Shown here in pieces: positions 35,062 through 43,192 of a DNA stretch of 64,000 nt (within the stretch, counting starts at the first letter, position 1; each line of letters opens with the position of its first letter). A program made the position numbers and the translations under genes. The stretch comes from an uncultured Phocaeicola sp. (GTDB lineage Bacteria > Bacteroidota > Bacteroidia > Bacteroidales > Bacteroidaceae). Under the pieces are notes generated by a model. The model made no database searches. It saw nothing but the letters and a program-made list of their open reading frames with translations, and was not told the origin of the DNA. The DNA lies in contig CAPAOL010000008.1 of the NCBI GenBank assembly GCA_948579315.1, positions 28,876 to 92,875 on the forward strand. Reading direction: 5' to 3'.

Positions 35062-36042
35062 ATGAGACGAATAGGATTAGGTCTGTTTATAATAGGCATA
35101 ACTTTTGCCAAGGCTTATGGTCAGGAGGATTACGGACCTGTCAATACCGGAGCGGCAAACTATCTGACTATATCAGCCGATGCGCGCAGCGCGGCCATGG
35201 GGGGAGTCGGTGTGGCGGCTCCGGGAGGAGATCATGCCGTTTTTCATAATGGTGCGGCAGCTTTATCGGATGTGACGCGCAGAGGTGGGGTTGCTTATAC
35301 TTATTCTCCATGGATGCGTGACTATGAGTCCGGATACTCTCTTCATAGCCTGGGTAGTTTTTACAAAATCAATCAGCGTAATGCCATTCTGTTAGGTCTC
35401 CGTTATTTCGGCTATCCGGAGATGGATGGAACAGGGGAGGGTGCTTCGGGCATACATCCCAAAGAAATAGCCGTGGAGGCTGGTTATGCATACGAGGTTA
35501 TAAAGAATTTTTCTGTTTCCGCTACTTTCAAATACTTGTTTTCGGATATGGGCAGGATAGGCAATAGCCGTGGCGCAAGTTCTGTGGCGTTTGATTTAGG
35601 AGTATTGTATAAGTGCGAGATAAATGATTGGGAGGGTGCCGGCTGGTCGGTCGGGCTTCATGTGAGTAATCTTGGACCGAAAATAAACTATCTGACTTCT
35701 AAAGATGCTCTTCCTGCAACGGTTAAAGTGGGAGGTGCTGCTGACCTGCCTTTTTTACAAATGCATAAATTGACTTTGACTGCCGATTTGGGTTACAGAC
35801 TTTCACCTGCCGACGTACAGGCGTTAAGTGTAAGTGCCGGCGCGGAATATGCATGGAGGGAACTGGTGATGTTGCGTGGTGGTTATCATTGCGGTGATAA
35901 GAAGAAAGGAGATGCCAGTTATGCTACTGCTGGAGCGGGAGTGGAATATGCCGGTGTGCGTCTGGATTTTGCATGGCTGTTTGCAGGGCATGAATACCTT
36001 GCCCGAAATACGTTCTGGGTGTCTTTAGGATACTCTTTTTAG
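35062..36042 (+). CDS. PorV/PorQ-like outer-membrane protein
   Basis: A 326-aa beta-barrel protein with a signal peptide (to about residue 20). The N-terminal plug-like motif TISADARSAAMGGVGVAAPGGDHAVFHN is the PorV/PorQ (FadL-like) hallmark: ADARSAAMGG. The protein ends in an outer-membrane strand, WVSLGYSF. In T9SS bacteria PorV carries substrates to the sortase PorU, and PorQ is an associated barrel. Here it is encoded with a protease that has a sorting-like tail, so it may be that protein's dedicated carrier. No other T9SS gene is in the window. Confidence 0.8.
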   Translation: MRRIGLGLFIIGITFAKAYGQEDYGPVNTGAANYLTISADARSAAMGGVGVAAPGGDHAVFHNGAAALSDVTRRGGVAYTYSPWMRDYESGYSLHSLGSFYKINQRNAILLGLRYFGYPEMDGTGEGASGIHPKEIAVEAGYAYEVIKNFSVSATFKYLFSDMGRIGNSRGASSVAFDLGVLYKCEINDWEGAGWSVGLHVSNLGPKINYLTSKDALPATVKVGGAADLPFLQMHKLTLTADLGYRLSPADVQALSVSAGAEYAWRELVMLRGGYHCGDKKKGDASYATAGAGVEYAGVRLDFAWLFAGHEYLARNTFWVSLGYSF

Positions 36043-36086
36043 ACAGAACGTAAGAGCAGTGCTTGCAGTAACCGTCGGATCGTTGG

Positions 36087-36159
36087 CTGTAGGGGCGGGT
36101 TGAATTTGCCCGGATACACCTTCTTTGTGGTATCAGACAGAAGCATTCCGCCCCTACAG
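36087..36159. repeat. GTAGGGGCGG intergenic hairpin
   Basis: CTGTAGGGGCGG (36087-36098) and CCGCCCCTACAG (36148-36159) are perfect 12-bp inverted arms around a 49-nt centre. It lies between two convergent genes (porV-like and susG-like). It looks like a member of a dispersed REP-type family rather than a terminator, since no T-run follows. Confidence 0.75.
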
Positions 36160-36212
36160 GGAACACGATGGTAGTGAAAAAACTTATCAGACAGCCTCGC
36201 CAAGATCAACAA

Positions 36213-38792
36213 TTAGTTGAGGCATGGGAAAGTTGTCAGAATACGGTAACTGTGTGCCGGAATTTCCATTTTTTGAGTTGCATCTTTCACTTCAACCTCA
36301 TCACCGGTGAGATAATCATACCATTTGCCTGTAACGGGGAAAGTAACGGTATATGCTCCATCGGTCTTGCTGAAGTTTCCGGCAACTAACATGTGCTTGG
36401 TTGTGGAAGATAAAGTGATGAATCTTCCTTGTCCCCAGTTGCTTGTACCGACTTCCCATGAGAATTGGCTGGTGCTGGTAAATAATTCGGGATTATCATT
36501 GCGTAATTTTATCAGCCGTGAATAACTATCGTGTAAAGCCTTGCGGTCTTTGTTCTCCAGATATTCCCAGTGTAGCGGTTTCTTTCCTGTCCGGCCGTTC
36601 TCTTCGATGGAAACATCGTATCCCATCTCTCCGAACTGCCAGATCATTTTAGGGCCGGGTACAGTGAAGAAGAAGGATGCGTTCACTTCAAGTTGCCGCA
36701 TACGGGTGGTTAAGTCTGTTTTCAATGCTTCATCTCCCCATTGGGTTTGCTTGTAGGCGGCTCGTTCTTCGTCATGGCTTTCCATAAATCCTATCCATGC
36801 GGGGATACTTTCGTACAGTCCGTCAAATGCGCTGTCATCGTTCCAACCCATGGCGGTCTGGCAATAGGCGTTATTCATGTTCCGCCATAAGTGCATACCG
36901 TCTTCGGCCAGTTCTTTTTCTTCTTTGCTATCACAGAAATGTTCCAGGATAACGTATGCCTCGGGTTTCACTTCTTTGATGGCTGCGTGGTAATCTTTCA
37001 GAATCTCGATGCGGCTCTTGTCGTAATTGGAAGCGCTACTTTCGGTTGATGCGGCTTGTGTAAAACCTTTAGTCAGGTCGAAACGGAATCCGTCTATATG
37101 GTATTCATTCAATAAGAATTGCAGATTGCGTTTCACGAATTTACGTACCAAAGGACTTTCATGATTGAAGTCGTGGAATACGCTGTAAGGGTGAGGTGCG
37201 TCTACGTTAAAGTAGGGATTGTTTGGGGCTGTCTTATTGTTTGCGCTGTTCCAGTACAATTTGGCAAACGGCATACTTCCGGTTGCATGATTGTAAACTA
37301 CATCAAAAATAACTGCCATTCCTGCCTTGTGGCACGCATCAATGAAGTCTTTGTACATTTTCTTTGTTCCATACGCTTTGTCCAGAGCAAAGAAGAAGCA
37401 TGGATTATATCCCCAGCTATCGTTGCCGTCAAATTCCTGGACAGGCATTAATTCAATGGCATTAACACCCAGTGATTTCAAATAATCCAGTTTTTGCATG
37501 GCTCCATTGAGGTCATTACTTGCCGTGAAATCACGGAGAAGCATCTCATAAATGACTAGTTGTTCCGGATTGGGTACCTTGAAGTCAGATACTGACCAGC
37601 GGTAGTTATCCTGCTGTATCTTGAAAACGGATACGATTCCTTTTCCTCCTTCGGGATAACTTTTGTTATCCGGATAAGTGGAAGAGGATATATAGGAGTC
37701 ATTATCAGGATCGAGTATCTTTTCGCAATAGGCGTCTCCCAGACGGATGGTTTCACCATTTCTGGTACCTACATAATATTGGAAGGCATATTCTTTGTTT
37801 ACATCCAGATTTCTGAGAGTGATCCACCAGCAACCGCTGGCATCATCGCGATACATCTGGCAATTGTCTTCGTTGCTAAGTTGCCAATGATTGAAATCAC
37901 CTACCACATGGGCGAAATCTTTATGGTTCCCGTCCGTGTCTTTATCGTAAAGGACGAGGGTGACTGTAGAGTTGTCTATAATGTTGATGCCTTCTGCTAC
38001 ATTTTCAGGCAACGTTCCTTTCTTGATAGAGGCCGGAACAAATTCTTGGTAAGTATTGTCTGTGACAGGTATAAAGAGGTCTTCGGTTTGCAGACTTCCA
38101 TCTTCGTTGCGGAGTACGAATCCTAATTTTTTGACTGGGGTCTTTTCTGAACTGTACCATTGGCGGATGGACGGAGATAAGGTAAGCGTCCATACATTAT
38201 TATCCAGTTTGGACATTTTACACTTGTCCGTGTTTTCATTCCATTCACTTTGTACGTATGACCAAGAGCCTTCACAGATAATGCCTGTATGTGCATATAC
38301 TGTTCCCTGATAGTTATATAGGAGAGAAGAGCTGGCGGCTCTGTAGTAGATGGTCAGCGGTCGGTCGGCATCAGGCTCTTCCAAAGAATAGCTGAGTCCT
38401 TCGGGTATGACAATGGGTTTGGGGGTTTGGGAGATGGTGAACGATTTTTGTGCGCTTCCCGCTATCAGGTTCAGATGGACATTCCGGGTGTCATCGCTTT
38501 CGTTTTCATTGACGGTGATGCTGACAGTAACAGTTCCGGCTTCTCCCCGGGTCGGAGTTACGATGCACCAGTTGTTTGCTCCAGGTTCATCCAGTGCAGC
38601 CTGCCAGGCTCTGCCGGCTGTAAAAGTGATGCTTCTTACTCCGGGTTGTGAGGCGAATGTCATTCCATTGGCAAAGAAGTTCTCACTTTCAGGAGCCGGA
38701 GTGATGGAATCGGTCAAGTTATCGTCATCGGAACAGGCAGTGAATAAACTCGCAACGAGTCCTAGGAAAAAAAGAAAAGTATATTTTTTCAT
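36213..38792 (-). CDS. Surface GH13 alpha-amylase at the susG position (BACON and CBM48-like domains)
   Basis: An 859-aa lipoprotein (LFTAC, Cys20). In order: a BACON-type domain (about 45-120), a beta-domain (about 130-260), a CBM48/E-set-like domain with FAHVVGDFNHWQL (about 275-385), and a GH13 barrel (about 405-770) with DVVYNH (497-502), nucleophile D572 in GFRFDLTKG, acid/base E617 in VILEHF and D674 in ESHDEE. It should cleave alpha-1,4-glucans at the cell surface. B. thetaiotaomicron SusG is 692 aa with CBM58 inserted in the catalytic domain; this architecture differs, so I give no susG symbol. A terminator separates it from susF. Confidence 0.88.
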   Translation of the reverse strand: MKKYTFLFFLGLVASLFTACSDDDNLTDSITPAPESENFFANGMTFASQPGVRSITFTAGRAWQAALDEPGANNWCIVTPTRGEAGTVTVSITVNENESDDTRNVHLNLIAGSAQKSFTISQTPKPIVIPEGLSYSLEEPDADRPLTIYYRAASSSLLYNYQGTVYAHTGIICEGSWSYVQSEWNENTDKCKMSKLDNNVWTLTLSPSIRQWYSSEKTPVKKLGFVLRNEDGSLQTEDLFIPVTDNTYQEFVPASIKKGTLPENVAEGINIIDNSTVTLVLYDKDTDGNHKDFAHVVGDFNHWQLSNEDNCQMYRDDASGCWWITLRNLDVNKEYAFQYYVGTRNGETIRLGDAYCEKILDPDNDSYISSSTYPDNKSYPEGGKGIVSVFKIQQDNYRWSVSDFKVPNPEQLVIYEMLLRDFTASNDLNGAMQKLDYLKSLGVNAIELMPVQEFDGNDSWGYNPCFFFALDKAYGTKKMYKDFIDACHKAGMAVIFDVVYNHATGSMPFAKLYWNSANNKTAPNNPYFNVDAPHPYSVFHDFNHESPLVRKFVKRNLQFLLNEYHIDGFRFDLTKGFTQAASTESSASNYDKSRIEILKDYHAAIKEVKPEAYVILEHFCDSKEEKELAEDGMHLWRNMNNAYCQTAMGWNDDSAFDGLYESIPAWIGFMESHDEERAAYKQTQWGDEALKTDLTTRMRQLEVNASFFFTVPGPKMIWQFGEMGYDVSIEENGRTGKKPLHWEYLENKDRKALHDSYSRLIKLRNDNPELFTSTSQFSWEVGTSNWGQGRFITLSSTTKHMLVAGNFSKTDGAYTVTFPVTGKWYDYLTGDEVEVKDATQKMEIPAHSYRILTTFPCLN

Positions 38793-38818
38793 AATCTTGT
38801 TATTTAAGGGGTAAAATG

Positions 38819-38869
38819 AAAAAAGACATCAGGCATCATCGGATAAACGGTAGGTGCTTGATGTCTTTT
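38819..38869 (-). terminator. Terminator between susF and the GH13 gene
   Basis: AAAAGACATCAGGCA (38821-38835) and TGCTTGATGTCTTTT (38855-38869) form a near-perfect 15-bp stem, followed on the - strand by a T-rich run. It lies 12 nt after the susF stop and 27 nt before the GH13 start codon. Confidence 0.8.
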
Positions 38870-38881
38870 CGGATCAATTAT

Positions 38882-40297
38882 TTAGCGTTTGACTACAGTG
38901 GCATGATAGTTGCTTGCGTCTCCTAATTTTAGAGTAATGACATAAGTACCAGCTTCGGTAGTGATATTGTCTCCTCCATAAGTCAGATGGTTCAAGTCTC
39001 CACCCAGATTAATATCCCATTTGTTATTGGCGCGGAATTTATAGTTTCCGGCTGCCAGTTCGGTTGTTATACTCCATTCACCGGTTTCCGCATTCAGTGT
39101 CATGGGGGTTGAATTGTCCCATCCTCCTTGGGTCGCGTCGCCTATTATTCCCCATTCGGTTTTACTGAATTTATAAGTCAAGGTGGACAGGTTGGCTTCT
39201 ATACGATAAAATCCGGTTTCTGTGACACTCAGGTTTCCGGCTCCTCCATCGGTGCTCAGTTCGGTATCACTGGCATAGCCATAGTTTGTACCGTCCCAGT
39301 CTTTCTGTGAGGTAAGTTTAAATGTGTTATCCGCATCCATATAGATATAGCCGTCATAATGAGTCATATCCGTAGAATAAAGATAAGGCGCCGTCTCTGG
39401 TTTCCATCCTTGGTGTCCGCCCGGAACGTAAAGGAACGGGCTGATATTTCCCAATGCTTCTATCTTATAGGTATATTCCAGCATGTTCAAGGTGATTTTC
39501 ACCCATCCTTTGGCAGGGATTTTTCCGGCTTGCGGGTTTTCTGTCACTAACAGGCCGCTCTCAGAGTCGTCACCGTTTGTGGCTACGCCCAGTGCCCCCG
39601 GTGCCCAAATATCTCCGCCATCTACATTGCTTTGTGGAATAATCTTCCAGTAACATTCATCCTTGGGCATTTCCACAATCATGCTGAAAACCGGATCTTC
39701 ATATACATCTTTTCCGCTATGACCGAATTTTATCAATGCTTCGGAATTCCATTTATTTACATCCCCTATCAAGTAATAGGCGGTGTCGATGAACAAAGCT
39801 TCGGGAGTCGCTTCAATTTTTCCCAGTGTTATTTTTTCCGGAAGGGCTATTGCTGAGGTGTGGCTTACGATATAGATTGTCGCGCGTGTATAGATTGTCC
39901 GTGCATAGGGAGCTTTGCCATAGATCTCTTTTACAACCTCTTCCAGCTCTCCTGCAGTGACGGAGGCTGTTCCGTTTTTAACGCTACAGGGCAAGGGGAC
40001 TGCTTGGGTAAAGGTTTCATCTTTCGAAACTTCCACTTCCAGATTGATGGTGTCTCCTTCTGTCAGTTCCGGATGGTCGGTCAGTTTGGCAACTTCCAGC
40101 AGGGTTGCATCATCCAAGTCCTTGAAAAGGATCGGGGCTGTGCATGAACTTCCTAAAGACAGGGTGAACCCTTCTACGTTTTGTACAGGTTCTTGCGGGT
40201 TGGTCTGTGGCAATGCGAAATGATCGTTGACGTTGTCATCGCAGCCCGTCAGGGCTGCAATGAATATCAATAACATATATAAATTAATTTTTTTCAT
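38882..40297 (-). CDS. susF: Starch-binding surface lipoprotein SusF
   Basis: A 471-aa lipoprotein (LTGC, Cys19) with an N-terminal Ig-like SusE/F domain followed by repeated carbohydrate-binding modules. The repeats show YYLIGDVNKWNSEALIKFGH, FLYVPGGHQGWKPETAPYL and WGIIGDATQGGWDNSTPMTL, three beta-sandwich units that begin (I/V)xG......W. SusF binds starch at the cell surface without catalysis. Position after susE identifies it. Its leader (CCCTTAAATTACAAGATT before the ATG) closely matches the leader of the next gene. Confidence 0.9.
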   Translation of the reverse strand: MKKINLYMLLIFIAALTGCDDNVNDHFALPQTNPQEPVQNVEGFTLSLGSSCTAPILFKDLDDATLLEVAKLTDHPELTEGDTINLEVEVSKDETFTQAVPLPCSVKNGTASVTAGELEEVVKEIYGKAPYARTIYTRATIYIVSHTSAIALPEKITLGKIEATPEALFIDTAYYLIGDVNKWNSEALIKFGHSGKDVYEDPVFSMIVEMPKDECYWKIIPQSNVDGGDIWAPGALGVATNGDDSESGLLVTENPQAGKIPAKGWVKITLNMLEYTYKIEALGNISPFLYVPGGHQGWKPETAPYLYSTDMTHYDGYIYMDADNTFKLTSQKDWDGTNYGYASDTELSTDGGAGNLSVTETGFYRIEANLSTLTYKFSKTEWGIIGDATQGGWDNSTPMTLNAETGEWSITTELAAGNYKFRANNKWDINLGGDLNHLTYGGDNITTEAGTYVITLKLGDASNYHATVVKR

Positions 40298-40320
40298 AAT
40301 CTTGTAATTTAAGGGATGAT

Positions 40321-41457
40321 TTACTTGATGGCGCCTTTATTGTCAATAAAGTTCAGATAGGCTTTTTGACCTGCATTTCCCATGGCGCGTTCCTGGTCTT
40401 CACCGGTACCGCGATATTCTATCTTACCTCCCAGAATAATAAATTCGCTTTTCCACCAGTCAATGTCTGCTAACTTGATACACATGCGTACTTCGCCGGA
40501 TGCAACGAAGGCGGGGGATACGAATTCTCCTTTGCCCTCGGGAACGGTAAACATATTGGCCTCTGTGAATGAGTCCCAGCCACCGGAAGTATCACCGGTC
40601 AGATACACTTCGGGCTTGTAGAAATCGACTGCGTATTTATAATTCCGTCCTTCGAGAGTGACTTTCACGACTACTATATACCATCCCGGATTACCAATCT
40701 CAATGTTATCTTCGCCTCCTGCATCCACCAGTTTTTTAGATGCTTCACTGATGGTCACTCCCTGGATTCCTACTTGATTGTTGTCCCACGATGTAGCTGT
40801 ATTCAGTTTGAATGCGGCTTTATTCCCGTCTGCATCGGCTCCCAGATATTGCATGGACCAGAACATACCTTCGTTGGAATGAACCGGAATCATGGAATAA
40901 CATTTGCTCCAATCCCAGTCGCACACACTGCCGATGAGATATAGATTGGTGGGCAGAGTCACTGCGGGCAAAGCATAATAGGGGAGAACTTGTGGCAATT
41001 CTATGATGTTCGAGGTGATGGTGCTGCCTGCTATCTCGGATTTGTTGTCGGTCAGGGCGGAAGCCGTCAGACGAACATACAAAGGTATGGGGGCTTTGGG
41101 AAACTCGTCTTCATTTACTCCTAATAAATTGGAAATAGCGACAGCAACTTCTTGTGCGTCCACTTCCATTTTGGCTGTTGAATACTTGGTGTCCAGAGTC
41201 GCATTCTTTTCAAAAGCCTGGTCCAGAGCGATTTCTACAGTATAGCGCGTGGCAGCTGTGAAACCATAATCGGGCTGTGAACAGGTCAGTTGTATGGTGG
41301 CTGTGTTCTTTAAATCATAGATGCCCGATGCGTATTTAGGAACATTAAGCACAAACTCGGTCGGCTCTGTGAAGACAGGAGTGCCCTCATCGTCCGAGCA
41401 CGCTACAAGTGTGCTCAAACTGAATACGAGGATGAATAAGTATATCATCTTTTTCAT
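40321..41457 (-). CDS. susE: Starch-binding surface lipoprotein SusE
   Basis: A 378-aa lipoprotein (LVAC, Cys20) with an N-terminal SusE domain (about 30-150, with FVLNVPKYASGIYDLKNTAT) and two binding modules (NLYLIGSVCDWDWSKCYSM and VYLTGDTSGGWDSFTEANMF). SusE binds starch and helps retain oligosaccharides at the surface. It follows susD after 28 nt and precedes susF by 23 nt, the usual order. Confidence 0.9.
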   Translation of the reverse strand: MKKMIYLFILVFSLSTLVACSDDEGTPVFTEPTEFVLNVPKYASGIYDLKNTATIQLTCSQPDYGFTAATRYTVEIALDQAFEKNATLDTKYSTAKMEVDAQEVAVAISNLLGVNEDEFPKAPIPLYVRLTASALTDNKSEIAGSTITSNIIELPQVLPYYALPAVTLPTNLYLIGSVCDWDWSKCYSMIPVHSNEGMFWSMQYLGADADGNKAAFKLNTATSWDNNQVGIQGVTISEASKKLVDAGGEDNIEIGNPGWYIVVVKVTLEGRNYKYAVDFYKPEVYLTGDTSGGWDSFTEANMFTVPEGKGEFVSPAFVASGEVRMCIKLADIDWWKSEFIILGGKIEYRGTGEDQERAMGNAGQKAYLNFIDNKGAIK

Positions 41458-41485
41458 TGTTTCTCAAATTTATAAGGTTAAACTG

Positions 41486-43180
41486 TTATTTTAGTGTGGC
41501 ATAGCCCGGATTCTGAACCAAGTTCGGATTGGCTGTCAAGTCTTTATCGCTGATGGGATAGATATTGAACTTGCTGTCAATATTGGCTATACCTTCTTGA
41601 GGGCCGCCTTTGTAGTCCCAGGCATATTCTTTAGTGAATTTGCCGAAGCGTATCAGATCCGAGCGGCGCTGACCTTCCCAATATAGTTCACGGGAGCGTT
41701 CCGCTAAAATGAAATCCAGAGTCAGATCGGAACCGGAGATATTGCCCGATTTGTCACCGTTGGCTCTTTCGCGCAATAAGTTGATATAACCTACAGCGGT
41801 AGAGACATCGGCTCCGGTTGCTTGTCGTGCGGCACATTCCGCATAAATTAAATAGATGTCAGCCAGTCGGAACAGAGGGAAGTCTGTGTCGGGCCATGCG
41901 GAAGGGGTGACTTCATTCTGATCCCAGCCCAGATTGGTGAATTTGTGGCAGAGATAGCCGCTGTTCCAATCGGTCAGTACAGGAACTACATCTCTACGGG
42001 TTTTCACTCCTTGCTCTGTGCAGTTGTCTCCGTTTTCACCATCCACATATTCCTTTACATCAAAGAATATAAAACGACTGTCCTTCTTTAAGGTGCTTCC
42101 GTGGTGGTCGTATCCTGCCACCGGTGAATAATCGAATTGTTTGACTAGTTGTGAACAGGGCTTTAAACAAGTCCATGAGGCGTCCATACCCAACCATTTG
42201 GGATTAAGCAAACCACCGTAGGCTGCCGCTGTGACCATAATGCTGTTTCCATAGCTTTTGGCATTTTCACCATCGCAAGGAATGGCGAAAATAATCTCAT
42301 TGCCATGCAACGGGGAAAGATGATTCTCGCCGCAGAACAGATTCCTGTAATTCTTTTCCAATCCGAAACCCCCTTCATGAATGACTTTATTGGCATAAGA
42401 GACTGCCTGGTCGTACATGGGTGTACCTGTATATACTTCGGCATTGAGGTACATCTTGGCCAAAAGGGTATTGACTACAGGTTTGGTCATACGCCCGTAA
42501 GTGCCCATCGTACCTTTCTCCGGCAGAGAACTGTTTTCTGAAAGATCTTTCAATTCGGTTACCACTTTGTCGAATATTTCTTTAGCTCCCAATTGGGATG
42601 GTTTCCAGGACTTGTCATTAGTGGGGCTGTCATCCCATACCCATCCCGGGTTTCTATATACATCAATCAGATAGTAATAGTTCATGGCTCGCAGGGCACG
42701 GACTTCATCTCTGAATTGTTTGATATTAGGTATTCCGCAGTCTTCCGGATAATTGTCTAGAAATTCTTTGCAATACCGGATGTTCAGCATGGCTCTTTGA
42801 TAAAATGTATAAGCGTAGAACAGGGTATAGTCCCAATTATTGGTACAGAGTTCCACTATACCTTCATCTTTCCAGTTCCAAAGGGCTTCATCGGTAGGGT
42901 ATAGCTCAAGGGACAGCAGTCCGCGCAGGAAACATAAAGAACCCTGATCCGGACCCTGAAGGTCTTGAACACCTCCCGAAGGTCCTACATTGCCGGACAA
43001 GCCGAAACCGCTATAAATTTTGGCGAGGAAAGACTGGCAGTCTGACTCATTGATAATTTCGGACTGGCCTTTGTCTATGATTGGATTTTGATCCAGATCA
43101 TTTATGCAGGAGGATGTGGACAGGCAGAGAATGGCTGCTCCTACGAAAACGTATTTTTTTATGTTAAGATTGAATTTCAT
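41486..43180 (-). CDS. susD: Starch-binding lipoprotein SusD
   Basis: A 564-aa SusD-family lipoprotein (STSSC, Cys25). The N-terminus CINDLDQNPI and the LYPTDEALWNWKDEG segment parallel B. thetaiotaomicron SusD (551 aa), whose aromatic platform holds the starch helix. The C-terminal signature is DFPLFRLADIYLIYAECAAR, INLLRERANG, AERSRELYWEGQRRSDLIRFG. It caps the SusC barrel directly upstream (12 nt). Identification as starch SusD rests on this similarity and on the whole locus. Confidence 0.93.
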   Translation of the reverse strand: MKFNLNIKKYVFVGAAILCLSTSSCINDLDQNPIIDKGQSEIINESDCQSFLAKIYSGFGLSGNVGPSGGVQDLQGPDQGSLCFLRGLLSLELYPTDEALWNWKDEGIVELCTNNWDYTLFYAYTFYQRAMLNIRYCKEFLDNYPEDCGIPNIKQFRDEVRALRAMNYYYLIDVYRNPGWVWDDSPTNDKSWKPSQLGAKEIFDKVVTELKDLSENSSLPEKGTMGTYGRMTKPVVNTLLAKMYLNAEVYTGTPMYDQAVSYANKVIHEGGFGLEKNYRNLFCGENHLSPLHGNEIIFAIPCDGENAKSYGNSIMVTAAAYGGLLNPKWLGMDASWTCLKPCSQLVKQFDYSPVAGYDHHGSTLKKDSRFIFFDVKEYVDGENGDNCTEQGVKTRRDVVPVLTDWNSGYLCHKFTNLGWDQNEVTPSAWPDTDFPLFRLADIYLIYAECAARQATGADVSTAVGYINLLRERANGDKSGNISGSDLTLDFILAERSRELYWEGQRRSDLIRFGKFTKEYAWDYKGGPQEGIANIDSKFNIYPISDKDLTANPNLVQNPGYATLK

Positions 43181-43192
43181 ACTGTTTCTTTA

